Assembly (NCBI GenBank): GCA_009602735.1
Contig: WELA01011136.1
Span: 135,514 to 191,407, forward strand
DNA: 55,894 bases
Source of the DNA: Mesotaenium endlicherianum
Taxonomy: Eukaryota; Streptophyta; Zygnematophyceae; Zygnematales; Mesotaeniaceae
Direction: 5' to 3'
The notes below the pieces were generated by a model. It did no database searches. It saw only the letters and a list, made by a program, of their open reading frames with translations, and was not told the origin of the DNA. A program made the position numbers and the translations under genes. This document shows, one piece after another, positions 1 through 11,439 of the stretch. Positions within the stretch are counted from its first letter, which is position 1, and each line of letters opens with the position of its first letter.

Positions 1-878
1 TGGGGGAGGGGGAGAGGGGGAGGGGGGAGGGGGATCAGGCGTGGTGCTTTGTGGCAGTCTCTTAGTTGCTGATACTCGGAGCGGCGGTGAGCCGCTGCTG
101 CCTTGTGTTGTGTGAGAGCTTGAGCTTGAGAGGCTCGTGTGGCACAGTGAGCCTGTGACACGTGGCTGCAGTCACTCGCCTTTCACTCAATTTAGGGCAC
201 CTTCATTTTCGTTGTCATCATCATCATCGCATAGACTACGAGCATCGACATCTCCTCTGCATCTCTCCTCCTCCCTCCTCCCTCTCCCCTCTCCTCCTCC
301 CGCCTCCGCTTCGCCTCGTAGCTCCCCTCTTTTATCCTTCTCTATCTGACCTCCACTTGGCGGCACTGGTGAGCGCTGCTGCTGGAGGCACACTTCCTTG
401 GTAGGAACAGGCTGTCAACGTGAGCGTCGGCATGGCTCTTCTTGTGTGGGGGGCAAAGAGGATACAGATACATTCAGTCACAGATTCTCAAGTCCAATGC
501 TATCTATTTCCCTGTTGTTTTCCCCACCGCACTCCTCCCCTTCCTTCTACCCCTGCACCTGCACCTGCTCCTTCCTCTCTCTCTCCCTCCATCTCTTTGT
601 GCCCGGGCGGCTGCAGCTCCTCTTCCCCATCCTTCTGTCCTTGCATCCGCACCTCCTTCCTTCCTCCCCTCCCTCCCTCCCTCCCGCCCTTGCTCTCTCG
701 ATGCCCGACCTGCCGCTTCTGCTGCCAATGCTGATGGTACGCTGCTGCCGCTTTTTCTACTGCTGATGGTACTGCTGCTTCTGCTCCTGCCGGTGCCGCT
801 GCTGCTGCCGCCACTGCTCCGGCTGCTGCTGCTGCTGCTGGCGGGGGTGCAGCTGTGGCAGGGGCTGCCGGTGTGCAG
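1..878. other. Upstream/intronic low-complexity region 5' of the kinase exons
   Basis: No exon is supported here. The first ~35 bases are a G-rich run. From about 240 to 700 the plus strand is a CT-rich tract, and from about 760 to 845 it is rich in CTG triplets. The kinase N-lobe (glycine loop, VAIK lysine, helix C) should lie upstream of the first recognised exon, but I could not find it here, so it is probably outside the window or in short exons I cannot see. Long open frames in this stretch are products of the triplet repeats. Confidence 0.5.
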
Positions 879-3800
879 CAACATCGTGGAGGTGTACGCC
901 ACGTACGAGGACAGCAACTACATCTACCTGGTGTGCGAGCTGGCGGAGGGCGGGGACCTGTTCCACTACCTGGCGTCGCAGCCCACCTTCTCGGAGAAGG
1001 ACGCCGCCACTGTCGGTACGGCGCCTCTTGCTTCCTCCCTGCTCCTGCTGCTGCTCCTGCTGCTGCTGTTGCTGCTGCTGTTGCTGCTGCTCCTGCTGCT
1101 GCTGCTGCTGCTTCTCCTGCGGCTCGTCCTTCTCCTGCTGCTGCTGCTTCTTCTGCTGCTCCTCCTGCTCCTTCTCCTCCTCCTGCTGCTGCTGCTACTT
1201 GTCTCCTCCGCCACGTGCTGCTCCTCAGCTCCCACTCCATCTGCTGCTCTCTTCTGTTCTCTATTGCCCTCCCTTTCCTCCTCTTCCATTTCGCGTTGGC
1301 GGGCCGCCCCTGACTCGTGTGCTAGACTCTGCTCTGCTCTTGTGGTGCTCCTTTCATGACATGGGCGGTGTCTCCTACAGGCGTGAAGTGCCTGTTGTTA
1401 GCGGGAGGGCGGGGGACAGATGCATGTGCGTGCGTGCGTGTGCGCGCATGCGTGCGTGTGTGTGCGCGCCTGCGTGCGCGTGTGGTTGCTGGTTGCTGGT
1501 TGGGGGTGGTTTGGTTCCCAAACCGGTTTGCACCTCCGGTTCCCTCTCTCTCAAAAAGCACTTATCATGGGCTCTCTTCCTTCTTATCGGCTGTAGATGC
1601 TACAGGACGTCGGACAGATATGCCGCTGTCTCATTACTTGCATGACCCGCAGACAGCTTTGCTTCCAGTCCCAACAGCTGCCCAGTAAGAAAACCGGCAG
1701 GCGACGGCCAGCTGACACCTGGCAGGCAGGGCACTTGCTGACTGACACCTGGCAGGCAGGCAGCTGCTCCAGGCGGTCGCGCACTGCCACCTCAAGGGCG
1801 TGGTCCATCGCGACCTTGTACGTCCACTGTGCCCTTCCCCACTCTTACCTTCCTAACAAACCTCCTCTCCCACCTTGCCCCCTTCCCCTCCCTATCCCCC
1901 CGGTCCTCGTCCTCCCCCCCCTTCCCCCGCCCCGTTCCTCCGGTTAAAAAAGCATATCCTTCGCTCGAAAGCATCTGCTAGCCCTAAGCTTGAATTTTTT
2001 CAATTTAACGCATGCCACGCGTCCCGTTGATTGGCTCGCTGGCAGCATCCGCCGCTGGATGCCAGTGGCGCCAAAACACACGAAGCTGCGATGACCCCCT
2101 TTCCCTTGAAGGGGCTGGGGGGTTGCGCAGCTCCCTTTGACCTGAGTTGACTTCCGTTGACTCCGGTCCGCGAGGTGTTGCGGGGCTGCGGGGGGAGATC
2201 CACTGCTGCAGAAGCAGACAGTCGTACAGGGAGAAGGCCGGATCACAAGCGTGAGAGAAGCATGCATCTCTGCGTGGGGCTCCGAGTGCTCCCCTTCCTT
2301 CCTGTATGTTAGAGTGTGTGACGTTTTCCGTCTCTCCAGGTGTGAAAAGAGGCCTCAGGACAGGACGATGTTTGTTCTCTCCTCACGGCCTCACTGATGC
2401 TTGTGCACTAATGGTGGGGGTGTTGGCTGCCTTTTCTCGTTTGGTGCTTCTACCAGTGTTTCTGAGCACTCGTCACTCCGCAAGCAGAACTTTCCTAAAA
2501 AGGGAGATGGACCACGATGGCATGCTCCCAGCGGGCGTGTGTGGCTGATCCCTTCTGATCCTGCACGCGTCGCTGTGCGTGATTGGCCTCCGTACTGCCT
2601 CTGCCTCTGCCTTTGCTTGCGCGCACATGCGCACGTGTGTCTGTGTGCGTGTGTGTGTGTGTGTCTGTGTTTGTATGTCTTGTGTGCGTGCGCGGTGTGT
2701 TAGTGCAGGAGCAACAGCAAGCGTGTGTCCCCCTGGCCACCCCACACCCCGGCCGATGCTTTAAGCACAACGTGCCTCAGCCCCTCACCCTACCTCTACC
2801 TCTGCCTCTGCCTGTGTCCCCACAAACCCCCACCCCCCCCGGCCCTCCCCCCCGCGCCCAAACGCGTGCGCGCGGCGTGCTCCTGCTCGCAGAAACCGGA
2901 GAACGTGCTGCTGGCGGGCGCGGACGACTTCACCATCAAGCTCGTCGACTTCGGCAGCGCCGCCTTTATTGCCCTCAAGCCTGACCCCAGCAAGGGCGAG
3001 ACGGAGACGGTGCTGACGGACTTCATGGCCACGCCCTTCTACGCTGCGCCGGAGGTGTGGGTGCACCGCTACGGGCGCGAGGTGGACCTGTGGAGCGTGG
3101 GCGCCATCCTGTACGTGCTGCTCACGGGCCTGCCGCCCGTGCTCAACAGCCAGGCCGTGCACGGCAACGCCAAGTGGCAGGCGCTCCAGGTACGCGGGCG
3201 CCGGGGGGCGCGCCGGGCGGCCATGTGTGCGCGTGCGCGTACGCGCGTGCATGTGTGTGTGCGTGTCCGTTTGCGCGTGTGTGTTTCTGCATGTGCATGC
3301 ATGCGCGTGCGTGCGTCGGTACGTGCGCACGCGTGTGAATGCCTGGCTGGCTGCTTGTCTGTCTGCTTTGTGCGCCGTCTCATCCCTCCCCTTCCCCCTC
3401 CCTCTCCCCAATGTTGCGCCACCTCTGCTTCTCTGTAGCTCAATTAGCATTTTCTTGCACCCAGCCATGCTTGTTGGTGTGCTCTCTGCTGCTTGCTTGC
3501 CAGGTTGCCTGGTTGGCTGGCCTTTCTTAGAATGTTCTGTTTCCTCCTGCAGTCGCGGTCGTGTGTTGCTCTCCTCCTCTTGCCAGGCGACCCTCCCCGC
3601 TCGGCTTGCCGAGCAGAAGACACATGGCACTTGTTTGGACCACACTCATTTGTTGTTGCATAGACTCATCAGAGGGACAGAGGATAATAAGGTGCAAGCA
3701 GCGGACACAACCAGAGCATGTAAATCAGCGGGAGGCATCGAGGATGGGACCAATCTGAAAGGAATCCGTTTCCATTCTGAGAACGGAATCACTTGCAAGG

Positions 3801-6458
3801 AAATGCAGGCGGGGAAGGTGGAGGGCCTGCCAGATGGCACGTCGCCGGCGCTCGCAGACCTTCTGGCAAAGCTGCTGGAGCCGAGCCCCGGGAGGAGGCT
3901 GAGCGCGGTGGAGGCGCTGAAGCACCCGTGGATCTCCGGCAGCGTGCCACTTGGCACCGACAACCTGGAGGGCTCCATCCGCAACATCCGCGCCTACACC
4001 CGCGTCAGAAAGGTGCGTGCGCTGCGCCGCTGCCACCTCGCCCTGCATGCTCCCGAGTCCCCTCTCCCCGTGCCCCCCCCCCNCAGCAACCGTACGCTGT
4101 CCAAAGTTCACACCAAGCCCAACAAGCCAAACAAGCCAAGCAAGCCAAAAAAGCCAAACAAGCTGAACAAGCCGAACAGGCCGAACAAGCTGGACAACCA
4201 AACAGTCTACTCTAGCTGAAGTAGCCTCACAAGAAGGAGTACAGGGGACATTGAGGACAGTAACAGGGGAGACATTAGAGCTACCTAAATTGACAGCTGG
4301 CGCAGCCAGCTCTCGCTTGAATTTAGCAACGCGCGCGCTGTCATTTTCTCGGCCTCCCATTGGTCGAGGGGGGCTAGCGGCAGGCGCGCCGCTGCTGGAG
4401 GGCTCTGCTGATGACGTGGCACTTGGCGACCTGCTGCTTGCCTGAGCCTGGTCGTCTCTCTGCGCGTCACATCACCAGCAGCCGGTCAGCTGGCAATAAC
4501 CTAGGCTTCCATGGTTGTAAAGGCTGCAACAAACTTTCTAACATACGTGCCACCCTCTCTAGAAGCCGCTCCAAAGGTTGCAGCCACAAAATGCAGCCCC
4601 TACCCCCAACAATACCAGTTTTTTCGCTCAATGTTGACCAGGCTATCACCCTCCTCCCTCGCCTCCACCCCCCCCCCTTCCTTCCTGACCCTCCACGCTT
4701 TGACAAATTCTTTGCACTCCCTTGCCCTCACTTCTTTGACAGACAGGGTTCCTCACCTGTCAAGGGGAAGGTAGAAACAGGGGGGAGAGGGAGGGGGAGG
4801 GGGAGGGGGAGGGGAGCAAGCTGTAACGGGTCTAGTTCTGATCCGTTTGCCCTCCACCCGGGGCAGGAACTGAAGGACGTGTCTACGAAGTGAAACAACG
4901 ACACTTGTCGACGTTGCATGCTTCACGCGCTTTGTTACTGCTCGCGCCCGAGGACCCTCAGGTCCCGTATACGCTGACAGATCTTTGAGGGAGCGGAGGG
5001 GGGTGGGTAGCCAGAGCCGCTGACATCCATGGCCGTCGGCTCGGAAGCTCAGCTCTCCCAGCTCCCCCCTTCTGCTCCTCTCCCTTGTGCGCATCAACCA
5101 TAGATTGCAGTCTGGTGAGTTGCGTGTGTGTCTATGAGCATGTGCATGTGCACGCGCGGGCGCGCTCGTGCGTGTGTGTGTGAGTGTGTGTGTGGGTGGG
5201 TGTGCTGTGGCCCGGAAGGAAGTAGGATGAAAGCAGAGGGACCAGAATATTTGCAAGTGCAGGGCGGCGCAGACGCAGCGTCAGTGCATGCATGTGTTGC
5301 CAGCTGGCAGCTCTTGGACAGCTGGCAGGTTGGGGCAGGTCGGAAGTGGGGGTCCCGCAACCGGGTGGCTGTGAAGCACACCACCAACTAGTCAGATATG
5401 TGCAACATGCAGCATACGCCGGCAGGGCACACATCTCGCCAGATTGTGGCTAAATGCATTTACCAGAACTCCAGTTGAAGTTATATCATATCAGAGCGAA
5501 TCAAAAATATATCAAAGAACTGGACACATGTCTTGTGAGCATGCTCTCTAATGAGTGGCCTGGGGGTGGTGCTGGGGATGGAGCGGCGATGGAGGGAGTG
5601 CAGTTCCAGACGGCCGCGGTGGTCCTGCTGTCGGTCATCGCCGACGCCCGAGAGCTTCGCGCCATTGCCCGGAAAATCCGGGCAGCTGCAGCTGTCACTC
5701 CGGAGGGCCCGGCTGCGCCTGGGGCGGGCGCTGGCTCCAGCTTGAGAGGGGCCCAGAATTTCTTTGCTGCTGCTGCTGCGGCGGCTGGAGCTGCTGCTGG
5801 AGCTTCTAGCAGGAGCCCCTCCGCTGCTGACGCCGGCGCCGCTGCTGGGGCAAAGCCTGCGGACGATTACAGCCTCACAGCTGGCGAGCTGGAGGGCATT
5901 CTGAGGGACATGGGGCTGAGCGCACAGGCGCAGCAGCTGAAGGAGCTGCGGCTGCAGATGCTGGGTGCGGAGGACGAGGGCCAGACGAGCTTCGCCGCCC
6001 GCGCCTTCCTGGACATCCTCGCGTGTCGCCAGCTGGCGCTTAAGCACCTGAGCCACACCACGAAGCTGGACGATGCGCGCGAGTCGGACAACAGCCCCTC
6101 CGTCTCTGGGAAGGCGGAGAGCGTACCCAGCTGGCTGCGGGTGGGGGCGCAAGCGGGGGCAGAGTTGTCGTCTTTGTCGGGTGCAGAAAGGGAAAAGATA
6201 GGGGGTGGGATTAATCGGCTACGTCTGAATCAGATGGGACCATCGCATCGAACGCAGTCTGCTCAGAATCTGTCGATGCTACTGGAGGATGGAGGGGCAT
6301 CCCCGAGCAGTTCTCCTCATGCGACAGCGTCAACGTTGGATCCCGATGCATCTGTGTCAGTCGCCAGAAGGCGGAAGGATCCCAGGGCTGTCATTGGCTC
6401 CTCAGTGCACGGTGACATGCTGTACCAGCACCTCATGAGTGCTGAAAGTGATAGGTAG
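879..6458 (+). CDS. CAMK/CDPK-like serine/threonine protein kinase, 5'-partial, five exons recognised
   Basis: Inferred exons are 879-1015, 1756-1817, 2893-3189, 3809-4012 and 5604-6458, all with GT-AG borders and consistent phases (2, 1, 0, 0, 0). The joined product is about 518 residues. It begins at the NIVEVY strand after helix C and continues through the hinge (YLVCELAEGGDLF), the catalytic loop HRDLKPEN (split by an intron between L and K), DFG in LVDFGSAAF, the AAPEV APE motif, DLWSVG, and the end of the C-lobe (HPWI). The N-lobe is missing upstream. The last exon continues with FQTAAVVLLSVIAD, which resembles the CDPK autoinhibitory junction, then two helix-loop-helix stretches like degenerate EF-hands (around YSLTAGELEGILRDMGL) without the acidic calcium ligands, then a low-complexity tail ending at TAG 6456-6458. 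Kinase assignment is firm; calcium regulation is inference and probably lost. The N at 4083 lies in the last intron, so an exon could be missing there. Confidence 0.82.
1030..1200. repeat. CTG/CTC triplet tract in kinase intron 1
   Basis: The plus strand is almost entirely CTG and CTC/CTT triplets just downstream of the donor at 1016. A similar CTG-rich block lies at about 760-845 on the other side of the same exon. All three forward frames and the reverse frames stay open across it as poly-Leu, poly-Ala/Cys or poly-Ser/Gly, which explains the large spurious ORFs. Confidence 0.8.
1424..1490. repeat. Alternating GT/GC purine-pyrimidine tract, kinase intron 1
   Basis: Nearly uninterrupted alternating purine-pyrimidine sequence (GTGCGTGCG type), potentially Z-DNA-forming. 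Related tracts occur in the other three recognised kinase introns. Confidence 0.7.
2137..2162 (+). promoter_or_regulatory. Three W-box-like TTGAC motifs at 10-bp spacing
   Basis: TTGACC at 2137, TTGACT at 2147 and TTGACT at 2157 lie on the same strand exactly 10 bp apart inside kinase intron 2. TTGAC[CT] is the core bound by WRKY factors in green plants. Function here is inferred from motif and phasing only. Confidence 0.35.
2614..2700. repeat. Alternating GT/GC tract, kinase intron 2
   Basis: A run of GCGCACATGCG and GTGTGTGT type dinucleotides located 190-280 bases before the acceptor of the third recognised exon. Confidence 0.7.
3222..3350. repeat. Alternating GT/GC tract, kinase intron 3
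   Basis: Starts about 30 bases after the donor at 3190 and runs for roughly 130 bases of GTGCGCGT/GCATGCAT-type alternation. Confidence 0.7.
4083..4083. other. Single-N assembly join
   Basis: One N follows a C homopolymer inside the last kinase intron. It marks uncertain sequence of unknown true length. Unlike the N at 14892, I see no duplicated sequence around it. Confidence 0.85.
4112..4201. repeat. 9-bp minisatellite, ten units (AACAAGCCA type)
   Basis: Ten consecutive 9-base units vary around AACAAGCCA and AACAAGCTG, just after the N at 4083. The frame through it reads as NKP repeats, but it lies between kinase exons and is most simply an intronic minisatellite. Confidence 0.8.
5123..5208. 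repeat. Alternating GT/GC tract, last kinase intron
   Basis: GTGTGTGT and GCGCGGGCGCG alternation, about 400 bases before the acceptor of the last exon. Confidence 0.65.
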
Positions 6459-7672
6459 CATGGCTTTGTTCTGGAGCTTCTAAAATGTAAATAACACAGC
6501 TGTAACATAGCCTACCCTAATTCCATGCACTTCTTATGAACAATCCTTGTTTAATTTTAAACCCCAAGTCGTATCAACTGGAAAGATACCAATTAACTTC
6601 TTAACAAATTTTATTTCAACAGGCAAGTGTAAAATATGCTGGAAACTGCAGGTCAAAATAAGTGTGGATTTTAATACTATGCTCCTCTCCAAAACCCGAT
6701 GAGTTGACCATGATTCACACAGGAGTCATGCCATAGTAATATGCGTATGCTCTCCTATTTTGTATCAATGTCGTCTATTTGAATCTGGTACACACAAAAC
6801 TACCTGGAGAACCATGGCCTACCCTCAGCATGTGTGGATTCGTGCGCAATGGCACCGTTTTCGGCAGCATATCCCAAGGAGATGGCAGGACTTGCATGTC
6901 CTGAAGTTTCAGCAACCTTACTACAATCTGCTGACAAGTCAAGAATCATAGAAGTGCATCCTACCCTTAACAACGGATCCAAATCTCGAGCCGCAGTTCA
7001 GCCCCACAATACTTATATCAACAAGTCATACTAGCTCAATAAAAGAGCTCCCTACAAGATCCACCACACAAATTTGATGACTGGATTTGGGACGCTTTAT
7101 ACAACTGCTCCAAGATAACTTGCATCTGAAGGCAAGACAGCAATAGAAGTTTCATATACATCACTCAATAGTAATGGCTCCGGAGAACTCTCGAAGAAAA
7201 CACGTCTAAATGGAGTGCAGTAAAAAGATATGTAAGAACATAACAAACTATCCATGAGAACAGTAGAGAATTCCATTTTCGAAACGTAAGATCTGCACAT
7301 GAATTGCTTGCACATTCTTGCTTGTACTAAGCAATATGCTCTGTCTTTCGATTGTCAAAAAGGATACATGTAAGCATTGAAAGTTCTGCCTTTAAAGCTC
7401 CTGCTAGTAAAGATATACGAGAAGGGCCCAGGTTAAGCCCGCCACCGCCTGTCAAGTACCCATGTCTGACACCTTCTAGCCAAAAGCATACGGCTATGCA
7501 CAGCAGGAACACCTCTGCAAGAAACACCATCAGCAGCAACCCGCGAGGGCTTCACTCCCTCAGCTACCTGCAGCCCTACCACATCCTCCTTAAGCTGCCA
7601 TCCCTGTGATCTACCCAACTCATCCCCCCAAAGAGGAACCAATGGGCATCCCCAGTCCTTGTCTTGCACCAT
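6459..7672. other. Intergenic region between convergent kinase and eEF1A 3' ends
   Basis: The base composition drops to AT-rich directly after the kinase stop. TGTAA motifs at about 6487 and 6501 are possible 3'-processing signals for the kinase mRNA. The eEF1A 3'UTR must occupy part of the right side. No coding similarity is visible in either strand. Confidence 0.5.
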
Positions 7673-9367
<1,695 letters not shown>

Positions 9368-9372
9368 TCACT

Positions 9373-9651
9373 CTGCAAGATTGGAGAAGAAAAGGGTCAG
9401 AAGACTATATCCACTGAGAAATGCCACAAAAGCGAGAACAAGTTGCACCCTTGCAAAGAGCATCACAAGTACCCCATGCACAATCTATCAATGTGTCACC
9501 ACGACAAACCCTCAGTAGACCATCACTGTGTAGCAATAACCTCGGATAACCACATAGCGTTAACTCTCTCAGTGAGCACAACCTTCATACGCGTCCTACC
9601 CACTAACAGCCTCAGCATTTATCATCCATGACCTAGTGCGGTGATTCTTAC
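9373..9651 (-). other. eEF1A 5'-UTR leader intron
   Basis: On the minus strand a donor GTAAGA begins at 9651 and an acceptor TTGCAG ends at 9373, 14 bases before the eEF1A ATG. A leader intron just upstream of the start codon is a known feature of plant eEF1A genes and often enhances expression. Inferred from splice motifs only. Confidence 0.7.
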
Positions 9652-9662
9652 CGTATAGTAAA

Positions 9663-9671
9663 AGGGTTTAG
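9663..9671 (-). promoter_or_regulatory. Telo-box-like motif in the eEF1A 5' region
   Basis: The minus strand reads CTAAACCCT about 11 bases upstream of the leader-intron donor. Telo-boxes (AAACCCTAA permutations) are established elements near the transcription start of plant eEF1A and ribosomal-protein genes. This copy is one base short of the full motif. Confidence 0.45.
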
Positions 9672-11439
9672 TGAGCCGGCGGAGAGCGTCTCTGAGGACG
9701 CTACAGAAGACAAAGCTTCTCGAAGAGGGGAATGGTTGTTGATGTTCTTCACGTAAATGGTTCCGAGCAACCAGTTCCACCAGTGGCCAAAGCTAGGCGA
9801 AGCTAGGCGGCGTCCCTTCGCGTACCAATGTAGCCTACACGTTTGGATCCAAGTCATGTACTGCTAAGAGTTGGGGTTTCCGAATCGACGGCACATATAG
9901 ATGTCATGACATCCATGCAACTTGGCTCGTATCTTGGACGGCTACATGGATGCAAAGTGGACGATCGTGCTCAAAAGATTCTTAATGGGGGCACGCCGCC
10001 TGTGTGCACATTCTTTGGGACGCAGCATTTAAAGCCTGGAGCCTCGACAGGATTTGTCGTCGAGATTGTCGACATTGGCACATTTGCCGTGAGTGATCAC
10101 CGTCGTCTGGTCAAAACTTGCTGATGGTAGTCAGTTGTCTTTATCTTTCATATGATCTCTAGGTCAGGCCCGACCTCGTCACTACTTCGAGAGAGTCTTT
10201 GGTAATAAAATATTGTAGATAGCCATTAACGTCTACGTTATTTGCTAACATCTTTCGAAGGTTCTGGGCGTCTTGTAAACGGGGGGATGGTGTATTGTTG
10301 AACAATTTTCACACAGCAAACGTGACCGACGGCGTCGAGTTACTTTGACGAATCCAGCTGCTCATGGACGGTCGACACTCGACAACCGTCACATCACAAA
10401 ATCCGCAGGAAATTCGAAAGAGAGGCATGTCGGATCAGTCTCTCGACTATCTCTATCAGCAGGACTACATGCTTCGTGCGCTTCATCCAACTGCATGTGC
10501 GCCATGTCAGGCGCAAACTTATAAACAGCTAGCATGTTAGGGTGTGGACGGAAAGGCACAACGTAAGACTAATTCAAGCCTTCGTGTGCAAGGCAAGGAT
10601 TAGAATGACAATGAAGTGCATATCGGTCCGTAGTCCGTTACATTATGGGCATTACTGCTCTTTGCGCAGTATTAATACAGTGTACTCTTCGAAGAGTCGT
10701 GTACTAGTTCCGGAATCACTTTGTAATATTATTTCTTACACATTACTGGTCACTAGGATCATGTGGTCGATTGTAGGGACCACAGAGCTGATATAATTGC
10801 GTGGATTTGCTTCAAAGTGTACAATTTACGTGGAGGCATGCCATAATAGAGCAAGGTGTGAATTTTTCAGCTCCCCTGTCATCAATGTATCATCAAATGC
10901 ATCTTCATCTTGTTGACTCGGAACTAATACGGCCCTCCACTTTCGTACTCATGCAGGCGATCCTGCCATAGTAGCGAGGCAGGTCGCGGAACTGTGAATG
11001 CACGAGCAGCTGCAGGGACGTACATGACTTGCACAAGAAGACTGCTTCTCATAGACTTGCTAGAGCAACTTTTGGTGCTTTGATGTAATTGGCCTCCAAG
11101 CTACATCTGCAAGTTTGAAGCGTGCACTAGGCTTCACTTCTGTGTAATATAATTGACGAACTATGTGACTTCACTGCTTTAGAGAGGCATAAGATCCTGG
11201 CTAGATTCCCATCCAGCAAAATTTCCGCATTCAAGCTGAACTGCGCGCACATGCTTCATTGCACCATTGCATGTACATGTACCCTACCCTTTACCACCAT
11301 TCCTTTCAAATGTGCTGTAATTTCCAACAGCCAGCTTACCTCGGTGGAAGGCTTGTTGGCTTGGCTGCAGTGCTGCAGTGTGAGGGGCACCCCGTCGAGG
11401 TCCAAGGAACATCGTGGAGGCAATTGAAGGGCGCAGCAC
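9672..11439. other. Divergent intergenic region between eEF1A and the NYN gene
   Basis: Should contain the eEF1A promoter (left part) and the NYN gene promoter (right part). I see no TATA box at a credible position for eEF1A. A short direct repeat of GCTAGGCGAA type lies near 9793-9807. ORFs here (for example 84 codons at 10542) have no recognisable content and biased composition, so none is called. Confidence 0.5.

Noticed and set aside
442..1359. Large overlapping open frames with poly-Leu, poly-Ala/Cys and poly-Ser on both strands
   Set aside because: They come from CTG/CTC triplet tracts. Only the kinase motif stretch 879-1015 in one frame is real coding sequence.
10542..10796. 84-codon plus-strand frame in the intergenic region
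   Set aside because: No recognisable motif, no splice or start context, and AT-rich random-looking codon use.
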